From Chitinophaga deserti (GTDB lineage Bacteria > Bacteroidota > Bacteroidia > Chitinophagales > Chitinophagaceae), in NCBI RefSeq assembly GCF_003149455.1, contig NZ_QFFK01000003.1, positions 558,001-622,000 of the forward strand: DNA of 64,000 bases. The letters run 5' to 3'. Shown piece by piece: positions 55,993 to 63,830 of the stretch (within the stretch, counting starts at the first letter, position 1; each line of letters starts with the position of its first letter). The notes beneath the pieces were generated by a model that did no database searches, was not told the origin of the DNA, and worked only from the letters and a program-made list of their open reading frames with translations. The translations under genes and the position numbers were made by a program.

Positions 55993-56146
55993 TAATCGCG
56001 CACTAATCGCCTTGTAATCGTACTCTAATCGCGCTGTAATCGCACTGCAACAGCGCGCTAATCGCGCTGTAATCGCGCTGTAATCGTACTGTTACCGTAC
56101 TGTAATAGCGCTGTAATTGTACTGTAACCGTATTAAAACAGCATTA
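55993..56146. repeat. 11-bp-period tandem array, 14 units (TAATCGCGCTG type)
   Basis: Fourteen uninterrupted 11-nt units with consensus TAATCGyrCTG, for example TAATCGCGCTG at 56026, 56059 and 56070, and TAATCGTACTG at 56081. Divergence increases toward the right end (AAACAGCATTA). The register never slips. Confidence 0.93.
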
Positions 56147-56281
56147 ATGTGGTAATCCTGTAGTATTGGCTTAGCCAGTATATAGCATTGTTACAGTAAT
56201 AAATCCATTCTATTGCCATTGGGGATGATGGGAGAGCTTTTTTAGTACCGGTAACAAAACGTTAGTTGGGATAACCGACAT

Positions 56282-56327
56282 AAAAAAAGCTGACGGCCGG
56301 CACATTGCCAGGCGTCAGCTTTTTTGT
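56282..56327 (-). terminator. Terminator of dapA
   Basis: AAAAAAGCTGACG and CGTCAGCTTTTTT form the outer stem, with an imperfect inner GCCGG/CCAGG extension. T runs occur on both strands, so it may act in both directions. Confidence 0.85.
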
Positions 56328-56347
56328 GTTATCCGGTAGCCGGAATA

Positions 56348-57229
56348 TTACAAGGTGGAAATATATGTTTTAATCTGCTGTTGCAGTCCGTCTGTTACGG
56401 GTAATACCGGCAGGCGGAATACATTTTCAACGATACCGGCTTCGTGCAGGAATGCTTTGATGCCGGCAGGGTTGTTTTCCGCAAACATGAGATCGAAGCC
56501 CTGGAGCATGCGGTAATGCAGGCTCCGTGCGGTTACAAAGTCACCCGCGAGGGCGGCTTTCACCATGGCAGGGAAATCTTTCGCGAAATAGTTGGCAGCA
56601 ACGGAGATCACACCATCCATCCCACAGGCAAGCTGCGGCATGGCAACGCCATCATCGCCACTGATAACGAGGAAACCTTCCGGCTTATCCCGGATGATTT
56701 GCATACACTGCGCCATATCGCCCGAAGCTTCCTTCATGGCGGCGATATTCTCCACTTCATGCGCCAGGCGCAGGGTGGTTTCTGCCGTCATATTGCGCCC
56801 GGTACGGCCTGGTACATTGTACAGAATGATGGGTTTGGGAGATGCGGCGGCAATGGCCTTATAGTGCTGGAAGATGCCTTCCTGTGTAGGTTTGCTGTAA
56901 TAAGGAGCCACACTGAGAACGGCAGCCGCTTCGTCGAGCGGGCAGCTTTCCAGCCGCTTCACCACATCGCGGGTATCGTAATCCCCTACTCCTACTACCA
57001 CCGGTACCCGCTTATTCACCTTCTCAAAAGTGAACTTTATCAGGTCCAGCTTCTCTTCGGAAGTAAGCGTAGGTGTTTCGCCGGTTGTACCGAGCGTTAC
57101 AACGTAATCTACGCCGCCGGTAATCACATGATCGATGAGCCTTTCGAGGGCGTTCCAGTCAATCGCTTCGTTGGTGGCAAAGGGCGTCACCAATGCCACG
57201 CCGGTGCCCCTTAATTGTTCCTGTAACAT
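56348..57229 (-). CDS. dapA: 4-hydroxy-tetrahydrodipicolinate synthase
   Basis: Protein of 293 aa that condenses pyruvate and aspartate semialdehyde in lysine/diaminopimelate synthesis. Family motifs: TLGTTGETPTLTSEEK (about 45-60), YNVPGRTGRN with the active-site Tyr (about 137), and the Schiff-base Lys in AAMKEASGD (about 165). The length is normal. It follows accA with 92 nt between, and has its own promoter-like element at 57270-57300. Confidence 0.96.
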   Translation of the reverse strand: MLQEQLRGTGVALVTPFATNEAIDWNALERLIDHVITGGVDYVVTLGTTGETPTLTSEEKLDLIKFTFEKVNKRVPVVVGVGDYDTRDVVKRLESCPLDEAAAVLSVAPYYSKPTQEGIFQHYKAIAAASPKPIILYNVPGRTGRNMTAETTLRLAHEVENIAAMKEASGDMAQCMQIIRDKPEGFLVISGDDGVAMPQLACGMDGVISVAANYFAKDFPAMVKAALAGDFVTARSLHYRMLQGFDLMFAENNPAGIKAFLHEAGIVENVFRLPVLPVTDGLQQQIKTYISTL

Positions 57230-57269
57230 ATATCAAATGGTCAATGGCCGCAATGCTGCCTTAAAAATG

Positions 57270-57300
57270 CAAAGATTGTCAATTGAATTGATTCCCGCAA
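57270..57300 (-). promoter_or_regulatory. Promoter of dapA
   Basis: On the minus strand TTG (57300-57298), 20 nt, AATCTTTG (57277-57270); one deviation from TAnnTTTG. Initiation near 57263. Confidence 0.5.
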
Positions 57301-57321
57301 TACGGCCAGCCTGTTTTTTGG

Positions 57322-58275
57322 CTAGCGCTCTTCAAAAAAGCCCATATTGGAGAATTTATCAATCCGTTGTTCGATACGCGTATCCGGATCAATCTTCTTC
57401 AGCTCGGCAAGTGTTTCCTTTAACCGCGCTTTCAGAATGGCTGCCATTTCTTCGTGATTGGAATGTGCGCCGCCAATAGGTTCGGAAATCACCCCGTCTA
57501 CCAGTCCGAACTGGCTCATATATCCTGAAGTCAGTTTCAGTTCTTCCGCTGCCTTCTCTTTGAAATTCCAGCTTCTCCAGAGGATGGTAGAGCAGTTTTC
57601 AGGAGAAATAACGGTATACCAGCTGTTTTCCAGCATAAAGATGCGGTCGCCGATACCGATGCCTAATGCACCGCCGGAAGCACCTTCACCGATAATCACA
57701 CAGATAACGGGTACGCGGAGCTTTACCATTTCGAAAAGGTTCCGGGCAATGGCTTCGCCCTGTCCACGCTCTTCCGCTTCCAGGCCGGGATATGCACCGG
57801 GAGTATCGATCAGGGTAATAATGGGCTTATTGAAACGCTCTGCGAGCTTCATCAGGCGCAGCGCCTTACGGTAACCTTCAGGATTGGCCATACCGAAATT
57901 ACGCACCTGGCGCATTTTGGTATTGATACCTTTCTGCTGGCCGATGAACATTACGGTTTCACCATCCAGATCCGCAAATCCGCCAACCATCGCCTTGTCA
58001 TCCTTCACATTGCGGTCGCCATGCATCTCCACGAAGTTCTCTGTCATACGCTCGATATACTCCAGTGTGTATGGGCGTTCGGGATGACGGCTCAGCTGTA
58101 CTTTCTGCCAGCTGGTTAGATTGTTATAGACCTGTTGCTTGGTGTCGTTGATTTTCTGCTCGTACTCCTTAACGGTAGCGGATACGTCCACGCCGGATTT
58201 CTCCCCGTTTTCCTTCAGTTTTTCCAGTTGTTCGTACAGATCCGCAATCGGCTTTTCAAAATCCAGAAATTGCAT
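57322..58275 (-). CDS. accA: Acetyl-CoA carboxylase carboxyltransferase subunit alpha
   Basis: Protein of 317 aa, the alpha half of the carboxyltransferase that makes malonyl-CoA for fatty-acid synthesis. Motifs: [20 protein letters not shown] at the N-terminus, [33 protein letters not shown], and the oxyanion Gly pairs in [11 protein letters not shown] and the DTPGAYPG segment. AccD is not in the window. A probable promoter lies 32-61 nt upstream. Confidence 0.97.
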   Translation of the reverse strand: MQFLDFEKPIADLYEQLEKLKENGEKSGVDVSATVKEYEQKINDTKQQVYNNLTSWQKVQLSRHPERPYTLEYIERMTENFVEMHGDRNVKDDKAMVGGFADLDGETVMFIGQQKGINTKMRQVRNFGMANPEGYRKALRLMKLAERFNKPIITLIDTPGAYPGLEAEERGQGEAIARNLFEMVKLRVPVICVIIGEGASGGALGIGIGDRIFMLENSWYTVISPENCSTILWRSWNFKEKAAEELKLTSGYMSQFGLVDGVISEPIGGAHSNHEEMAAILKARLKETLAELKKIDPDTRIEQRIDKFSNMGFFEER

Positions 58276-58306
58276 AAACAGTTTTAAAAAAGGTTAAAGT
58301 ACTTCA

Positions 58307-58336
58307 TAAAGATAGTAAACCCTGTATTGCACCCAA
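58307..58336 (-). promoter_or_regulatory. Promoter of accA
   Basis: On the minus strand TTG (58336-58334), 19 nt, TATCTTTA (58314-58307); the last base deviates from TAnnTTTG. Initiation near 58300. Confidence 0.55.
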
Positions 58337-58423
58337 TGGGCTGTTTCGTACAGGGACTTGCATAAAATGACCTTTCCGGGTGTTTGCCGGTGGGTCAGGG
58401 GTGCAAATGTAGGATAATTCTCA

Positions 58424-59047
58424 CTATATCAAAATCCCCGCCGCAGGGGCAGGGTTAAACACCGCCGCCAGTTTCTCCGCCCAGCCGGCGTAAATAGCCG
58501 CGGAAGGATGCAGTTTATCTTCCACCACACCTTCCGGCCGACCTCCCGTAAGCCGGTATGTTTCAGTGATATTTATGTAAGGCAGGCCCAGCTTCCCGCT
58601 GATCTCACGGTTGATGCCATTATACTCGTCTATTTGTTCGCAAATAACTGCTGTATCACGCCCGGCAGCAAAGGGGGTTACCCCCCAGTCCGGGATACTG
58701 ATTACGGCAACCTTCCCGCCCTCTGCCAATGCTATAGCTTTATTTGCCAGTAGGGTAAACTCTTCTGCGTATTCGTTTTCCGGGAGCCCGCGGTATTGAT
58801 TATTGACGCCGATTAACAGGGTTACGAAATCGTACCGGGGTAACAACCGGGTACGGTGTTCAAGATGTTGGATCAGCTCCCCGGTGGTCCACCCGGTTTG
58901 GGCCACAATTTCCGGTGCATTGATCTGCATGCCGCCGGCACGAAGGAGTTGCAGGGTTTGATAAGGGTAGCTGTCGTACAGCTGAACGCCTTCCCCAATG
59001 GTATAAGAATCGCCAAGAGCGAGCCAGTTTTTAGTCAGAGCGGTCAT
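58424..59047 (-). CDS. SGNH/GDSL-type hydrolase
   Basis: Protein of 207 aa from ATG at 59047. SGNH blocks: block I ALGDSYTIGEG with the nucleophile Ser (about 15), the Gly in block II region, LLIGVNNQYRG (block III, Asn), and DKLHPS with catalytic Asp/His (about 185-189). It is probably an esterase or lipase acting in the cytoplasm, as no signal peptide is present. Its ATG overlaps the kynureninase TGA (ATGA), so the two are translationally coupled. The in-frame ATG at 59098 lies inside kynU and is less likely. Confidence 0.9.
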   Translation of the reverse strand: MTALTKNWLALGDSYTIGEGVQLYDSYPYQTLQLLRAGGMQINAPEIVAQTGWTTGELIQHLEHRTRLLPRYDFVTLLIGVNNQYRGLPENEYAEEFTLLANKAIALAEGGKVAVISIPDWGVTPFAAGRDTAVICEQIDEYNGINREISGKLGLPYINITETYRLTGGRPEGVVEDKLHPSAAIYAGWAEKLAAVFNPAPAAGILI

Positions 59048-60306
59048 GCTAAAGTTTTTAATACGTCGTGGAATCGCAGCACATCGGAATAAGAGCAATA
59101 CAAAGGCGCCGGTGCAAGGCGGATAACGCCGGGCTCGCGGTAATCGCAGATGATACCGCTTTCCATCATACGGGTATGAATGGCTTTACCATCTTTCGGG
59201 AAGAAGAGTGATAACTGCGCTCCGCGCTCCTCCGGGTTACGCGGCGTAATGATCTCACAGGGCAGTGATGTTTGCCCTAACAGGAATTCGAGATAAGCGG
59301 TAAGATCCAGGCTCTTTTTACGAAGTGCGCCTAATCCTGCTTCTTTAAACATTTCAAGAGAAGCTTTCAGCGCTACCATGTTAAAGACCTGCGCAGTGCT
59401 GATCTGCCATCCTGCAGCACCAGCCTTCGGGATAAAACCTTTTTCCATGCGGAAACGCGTCTTCTCATCATTACCCCACCAGCCACCAAGCCGCGGAAAG
59501 GCAGGATCGTTTCCATGCTTTTCATGCACAAAAAGGCCGCCTGCCGCACCTGGCCCGCCATTCAGGTATTTATAGGAGCACCATACAGCAAAGTCCACCT
59601 TCCAGTCGTGGAGCTGCAATGGAATATTACCAGCCACATGTGCCAGATCCCAGCCTGCATAAGCACCCGTTTTATGTGCGGCGGCTGTGATTGCGGGCAT
59701 ATCGTAAAATTGTCCTGTATAATAATTGATCCCGCCCATGAGTACGAGCGCCAGACTGTTGCCTTGCTGTGCGATCACATCGGTAATATCCTCTGTCCGC
59801 AACAGCTTCTCCCCTTCGCGGGGCTTCACTTCAACCAGTGCATCATCCGGATCAAAACCATGGAGGCGCACCAGTGTTTCTAGTGCATATTGGTCGGAAG
59901 GGAAGGCCCCGGCTTCCATAACGATGCGGTAACGCTCTTTGGTGGGCCGGTAAAAGCTCTGGAGGATGAGATGCAGGTTTACGGTGAGGGTGTTCATGAC
60001 GGTAACCTCGTCGGGAGAGCTGCCCATCATTTCCCCCAGCGTTTCGCTGAAATTATATTGATAGAAAAGCCAGGGGTTCTTTGCGCGGAAATATCCTTCC
60101 ACGGCCATGTTCTGCCAGTCTTCCAGCTCCTGCTGAATAGCGGCGGCAACAGAGCGGGGCTGCAGGCCGAGGGAGTTTCCACAAAAATAAATAGCGTCTT
60201 TCCCCGCGTGTTGCGGGAAGTGGAATCGGGATTTAAAGCCGGCCAGCCCGTCTTGCTGGTCACGGGCGGTGGCGAATGCGATGGTTGGTTCAAATGCGGT
60301 ATTCAT
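59044..60306 (-). CDS. kynU: Kynureninase
   Basis: PLP enzyme of 420 aa that cleaves kynurenine or 3-hydroxykynurenine to (3-hydroxy)anthranilate and alanine. Typical motifs: FCGNSLGLQPR (about 41-51), AGWDLAHVAGNIPLQLHDW (about 218-236), and the Schiff-base Lys in WCSYKYLNGGPG (about 245-256). The rest of the kynurenine pathway is not in the window. It is in a leftward group: the 434-aa membrane protein gene ends 30 nt upstream, and the SGNH gene overlaps by 4 nt downstream. Confidence 0.95.
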   Translation of the reverse strand: MNTAFEPTIAFATARDQQDGLAGFKSRFHFPQHAGKDAIYFCGNSLGLQPRSVAAAIQQELEDWQNMAVEGYFRAKNPWLFYQYNFSETLGEMMGSSPDEVTVMNTLTVNLHLILQSFYRPTKERYRIVMEAGAFPSDQYALETLVRLHGFDPDDALVEVKPREGEKLLRTEDITDVIAQQGNSLALVLMGGINYYTGQFYDMPAITAAAHKTGAYAGWDLAHVAGNIPLQLHDWKVDFAVWCSYKYLNGGPGAAGGLFVHEKHGNDPAFPRLGGWWGNDEKTRFRMEKGFIPKAGAAGWQISTAQVFNMVALKASLEMFKEAGLGALRKKSLDLTAYLEFLLGQTSLPCEIITPRNPEERGAQLSLFFPKDGKAIHTRMMESGIICDYREPGVIRLAPAPLYCSYSDVLRFHDVLKTLA

Positions 60307-60336
60307 GACAGCAATATAACGAAAAACCCATCGCGG

Positions 60337-61641
60337 TCATCTGTTGTATGCCCTGATCACAAACCCTGCCGTATCGGCCTTCACTGCATGCATCTGGCGG
60401 TTCAGTTCGGTTACCACTTTACGGAAAAGACTTTCCGAAATGCCGTCTTTCTCCCGTCCGGTAAGGTATACCCTGAAGGACGGGCGGTGGCGTACCTGCG
60501 CCAGCATCATGTTCATGCCCGGGAACGTTTCTGAAACGGGGCTGCGGATATTAAGCGTATCATACAAAGGGATAGCCGTAAATACATCGAACACAGGTAA
60601 TGCGGAAGAGTCGGTCACTTCCCCACGCCGCATACCTGCCGGCACAATGCGCTGTTCAGGATCGTAGAATCGGATGAAGAGCCTGATGGCGGCACTATCG
60701 TTCAGGTTAAGGATACTTTCACGCATCGGGCTTATCGTTTCATCCCCTGCCACAATTACAGTCCGTATTTCGAAAGAATCCGGATGTTCAATGAAAGCCT
60801 GCAGTTCACTATTCGCGTTGGTATGTTGAAAAGCACGGATACCGGTGGGGTTGCTGTCGTCTATATCAGGCAGCAACTCTGCACGGGCGGCAGTATCGTT
60901 GGTATAAAGGAAATAAGCGCCCTGCGTTTTGAGGTATTCCTGCATCACTGCCTTTGCGGATTCAATATTATCCTCATACCGCAATTCACTCTGCTGAGCC
61001 ATTTTCGCGAAATCAGGTTCATTTTTACCAAACCATTCTTTGCCACAGGTTTTGAAAAGTGCTATCACGGCAAATGCCAGTCCTACCGGAACCGCCCACA
61101 CGGCTTTACTGTTTCCGGATGCTACTTTACGCAGTTGCTCCGCCGGATCAGGGGTTTCGCTCACTGATTCAGTGGCGGGTTGATATGGATGATTGCGCTT
61201 CGCCGCCCAGGCATCCATCCGGGCAGACAGATCGTTGGTAAAGCGCATAAACGTTTCCGCATCGGCAACAGAATTATATACGCTGCCTTTTATGGTGATC
61301 CGCCACGTCAGCTTCCTGCCCGAATGCAGGGTAATCCGCATAGATGGCGGTTCCATGGAGAGTGAGCGGCCGGTTACACTTTTAATTTCATCAAACTCAA
61401 CCCGCCCGAAAAATGCGGAAGTAAAGCTGTTCCTGTCCAGTGTAATTTCATCGTTAGCCTTGCCCCTGGTGAAGAGGAAATAAAAACCGATAGCTATAGA
61501 CAATAACAAGCCGGTAATCAGTACACCAGCTGAGGTAACAGCAAACCATATAAAAAGGAATACTACAAGGACCGGCGCAAGTACCACCAGCCACAGATAT
61601 CGCATGGCTTTAGGGTGCTGAAATCTAAAAGTGTATATCAT
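60337..61641 (-). CDS. Unknown membrane protein (434 aa)
   Basis: I do not recognise a family. Two close hydrophobic segments (about 13-35 and 38-59) are followed by a PH-like beta stretch (about 65-130: ITLDRNSFTSAFFGRVEFDEIKSVTG), a Pro/Ser linker, a third hydrophobic segment (about 182-198) ending before FKTCGKEW, and a soluble C-terminal half (about 200-434) with conserved-looking LYTNDT and RIRAFQ-like stretches. It probably sits in the inner membrane with the C-terminal half on the periplasmic side. It is first in the group with kynU. Confidence 0.6.
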   Translation of the reverse strand: MIYTFRFQHPKAMRYLWLVVLAPVLVVFLFIWFAVTSAGVLITGLLLSIAIGFYFLFTRGKANDEITLDRNSFTSAFFGRVEFDEIKSVTGRSLSMEPPSMRITLHSGRKLTWRITIKGSVYNSVADAETFMRFTNDLSARMDAWAAKRNHPYQPATESVSETPDPAEQLRKVASGNSKAVWAVPVGLAFAVIALFKTCGKEWFGKNEPDFAKMAQQSELRYEDNIESAKAVMQEYLKTQGAYFLYTNDTAARAELLPDIDDSNPTGIRAFQHTNANSELQAFIEHPDSFEIRTVIVAGDETISPMRESILNLNDSAAIRLFIRFYDPEQRIVPAGMRRGEVTDSSALPVFDVFTAIPLYDTLNIRSPVSETFPGMNMMLAQVRHRPSFRVYLTGREKDGISESLFRKVVTELNRQMHAVKADTAGFVIRAYNR

Positions 61642-61702
61642 ATCTACGGGTTACAAAGGCCACAAAGTAAGGCATAATATCCGGATTTGCAGCGCTTTAC
61701 AA

Positions 61703-62548
61703 TTATTCTGACCCTGTACGGAAATGTTGCCGGAGAAATACCATCACCTCATCGAAGTGCTTTATTGGTTCAGCATGACCGCCTTCATATATAAGGTGCT
61801 GGTGCGGGTATGCAAAACCCGCCTTCTCCATCCGTGCCATCATCTTCTCTCCCATCTCCACTGCCGGAATTATTTCATCTCCTTTTGCCGACATCAGCAG
61901 TACGGCACCCCGGATACGTTCCACAGGGATGAGCGAGCGGCGTTCTGCAGCGGTATCTGTAAGCATGGCTTCAAAGGTTTTACGCAGGTTACGCTGCATA
62001 AGAAATGGTACGGCTGCATCATTTACCGGTATAAAGGGAAGTTCAGCTCCACTTTTGGTCCAGCAGGAGGTGGTAAACTCCTGTGTATGCCCGGGGAACA
62101 CGGCATGACTGGCAGAAAGCCCCACAACGCAATTGATATCCGGATAATAGCTACCCAGCAGCAGTGCCAGATCGCCCCCGCGGGAACCTCCAATTACCGC
62201 GACCCGCATATTTTGCAAACCGAGTTTCGTCTTTGCCGCTACTATGGCGGCATACACGTCATCGATCGCTATTTTATCCAGCAGCTTTGGGGTGTCTTTA
62301 CAACCGAAATACCCTACCGCAAGGAAAGCATACCCTTCCGCCAAGAACTGTTCCCGCACCGCTTTCCACCGGCCGGAAGCCCAGGCATTGCCCCCTTCGG
62401 AACCACCCAGTCCTACCACCAGCAAGGGCTGCTTTGCGGCAGCATGGTAGAGGATGGCATGGGTATTAGGGGAAGTAAGTGTATCCTGCCCGGAAGCAAT
62501 GAAAGGGATCAAAAAAAGTGATAATGGAAAAAGAAGGAGACGCATCAT
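61703..62548 (-). CDS. Secreted alpha/beta hydrolase (BAAT / dienelactone hydrolase-like)
   Basis: Protein of 281 aa with a signal peptide (about 1-20, ending ASGQ). The nucleophile elbow GGSRGG (Ser about 120) is the typical GxSRGG of BAAT C-terminal-type hydrolases; the charge relay residues are probably Asp in SAKGDEIIP and His in YEGGHAEP. Acyl-CoA thioester hydrolase-like domains in exported bacterial proteins more likely hydrolyse simple esters or lipids. The substrate is unknown. It stands between the 434-aa gene and the Crp/Fnr gene. Confidence 0.82.
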   Translation of the reverse strand: MMRLLLFPLSLFLIPFIASGQDTLTSPNTHAILYHAAAKQPLLVVGLGGSEGGNAWASGRWKAVREQFLAEGYAFLAVGYFGCKDTPKLLDKIAIDDVYAAIVAAKTKLGLQNMRVAVIGGSRGGDLALLLGSYYPDINCVVGLSASHAVFPGHTQEFTTSCWTKSGAELPFIPVNDAAVPFLMQRNLRKTFEAMLTDTAAERRSLIPVERIRGAVLLMSAKGDEIIPAVEMGEKMMARMEKAGFAYPHQHLIYEGGHAEPIKHFDEVMVFLRQHFRTGSE

Positions 62549-62616
62549 AACAGGGTGTGTTTTGATTGTAAAAGTGCGCTGTCTGCTCCGGTTAAAATTT
62601 GATCTGGATCAAATAA

Positions 62617-63180
62617 TCACTTCCCGGCCCGTAACCGGCTCAGGGTTTCCTGCGTAATGCCGAGATAGGATGCTACCATTCCGAGGGGGATGCGGTGATG
62701 AATACCTTCATAGGTTTGCAGGAAATGGTCGTATTTCTCTTTGGCAGAGGTAAACCGCAGAGAGGCAATCCTTTCCATCAGGTGACCGAAAACCGTGCCC
62801 ATACTCAGCCGGGCATAGCGCTCCATTTCAGGGAAGCGGTCGAACAGGGAGACCAGATCGCGGGCCGAAATAGCCATGGCGTCGGTAGGCTCGATGGCAT
62901 CGAGGTAATATTCACCTGGCTGCTGGGTGTAAAAGCTTTTGGGTGAGTTGCACCATTCTTCCTCGGCTGAAAAGAAGTCAGTAATCTCCTTCCCGTCTTT
63001 CAGGAAATAGGCCCTTAGCATACCCTCTATGATGAAATAACTCCGGGTGCAGGTCCTTTCCGCATCCAGCACCAGTTCCCCTTTGCTGAAATGTACCGGC
63101 TCTAGCACGGCTGCCAGTTCTGCCTTAAGGGTATCGCTGAGGGTGATGTATCGGGAGAAATGAGCGAATACGGTATCCAA
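62617..63180 (-). CDS. Crp/Fnr family transcriptional regulator
   Basis: Protein of 187 aa: cyclic-nucleotide-binding-like beta roll (about 20-120) with FIIEGMLRAYFLKDGKEITDFF, dimer helix, and an HTH (about 165-187, MVASYLGITQETLSRLRAG). In the recognition helix the Glu and Arg that read TGTGA in E. coli CRP (ETVGR) are kept as ETLSR. There are no Fe-S cysteines of the FNR type. A perfect TGTGA-N6-TCACA palindrome lies 51-66 nt upstream of its start. Proximity to RIC suggests a stress response, perhaps to NO, but the ligand is unknown. Confidence 0.9.
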   Translation of the reverse strand: MDTVFAHFSRYITLSDTLKAELAAVLEPVHFSKGELVLDAERTCTRSYFIIEGMLRAYFLKDGKEITDFFSAEEEWCNSPKSFYTQQPGEYYLDAIEPTDAMAISARDLVSLFDRFPEMERYARLSMGTVFGHLMERIASLRFTSAKEKYDHFLQTYEGIHHRIPLGMVASYLGITQETLSRLRAGK

Positions 63181-63230
63181 GGAGGTAAGGTTTATAGGTT
63201 GCTTCCCGAATATAGGATTTCCTGTGGAGT

Positions 63231-63246
63231 TGTGACCTAAGTCACA
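63231..63246. promoter_or_regulatory. Perfect CRP-type palindrome in a divergent promoter region
   Basis: TGTGACCTAAGTCACA contains TGTGA, 6 nt, TCACA, identical to the E. coli CRP half sites, and is a complete palindrome except for its 4-nt centre. It lies between the Crp/Fnr gene (start 63180, leftward) and the small membrane protein gene (start 63280, rightward), centred about 42 nt before the latter start. Confidence 0.75.
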
Positions 63247-63279
63247 GCATCTCCCAAACAGGGAACGGATATTTGCAAC

Positions 63280-63492
63280 ATGAAAAGGTTATTTTCACAA
63301 TGGACAGCCGGCAGGCTCATAAGACTGGGCGCCGGGTTGACCATGTTTACTTACAGTATGCTTATGAAAGAATGGCCTCTGGCAATATTTGGCGGGGCGT
63401 TCGCACTGATGGCACTGCTGAATGCCAGCCCCTGCGCTTCGGGAAATTGTCCCGTTCCGCAGAACAGGCACAGGAAGTTGCCGATTTGGTGA
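63280..63492 (+). CDS. Small DUF2892/YgaP-type membrane protein
   Basis: Protein of 70 aa with a basic start (MKRLFSQWTAGRLIRLGAG) and two hydrophobic segments (about 16-30 and 34-48), ending in a Cys-containing stretch (ASPCASGNCPVP). It resembles the transmembrane part of YgaP-like proteins that are often near rhodanese or nitrosative-stress genes. Its operator-like palindrome is shared with the divergent Crp/Fnr gene. It ends at a strong terminator. Confidence 0.7.
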   Translation: MKRLFSQWTAGRLIRLGAGLTMFTYSMLMKEWPLAIFGGAFALMALLNASPCASGNCPVPQNRHRKLPIW

Positions 63493-63500
63493 CAAGACTA

Positions 63501-63536
63501 AAAAGCCGCCTCATGTTACGAGGCGGCTTTTCTTTT
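63501..63536 (+). terminator. Terminator of the small membrane protein gene
   Basis: AAAAGCCGCCTC and GAGGCGGCTTTT form a perfect 12-bp stem with a 7-nt loop, followed by CTTTTT. Confidence 0.92.
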
Positions 63537-63755
63537 TAAGGCCTTCCCCACCCGCCTTCCCCTTCCCCCTATTGAATCCGCTTACTCAATACGCAGCCCA
63601 CACACTCATATACAATTAATTATCAACGATTTGACATAAAACATAAAGGAAGGTTTTTATATAAACCAGCGTAGGTTATGTGCCATACCTGAGGAGCCTG
63701 AGCAAAGTCATACTTAAATAAGGACTATTTTATCCTTTTTAATCTAAATATCACT

Positions 63756-63763
63756 TAGCTTTG
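63756..63763 (+). promoter_or_regulatory. Promoter -7 element for the RIC gene
   Basis: TAGCTTTG is a full TAnnTTTG match; initiation near 63770 gives a leader of about 60 nt. Confidence 0.55.
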
Positions 63764-63830
63764 CGGTGTTTCTCAATTCCCCATTAAAGACATTTTTGTA
63801 TTTAATTATAACAACGCTAAAAACAACATC

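Larger units (their letters stand above)
55814..56347. other. Convergent intergenic region with a 14-unit repeat array
   Basis: Between the ends of the DUF3575 and dapA genes. Two terminators bracket the 11-bp array at 55993-56146; no gene is visible. Confidence 0.7.
63493..63830. other. Intergenic region before RIC
   Basis: Contains the terminator at 63501-63536 and the -7 element at 63756; the AT-rich remainder shows no gene, RNA or second CRP-like palindrome. Confidence 0.6.

Noticed and set aside
55993..56146. CRISPR array
   Set aside because: The units are 11 bp, directly adjacent and without spacers; no cas genes are near.
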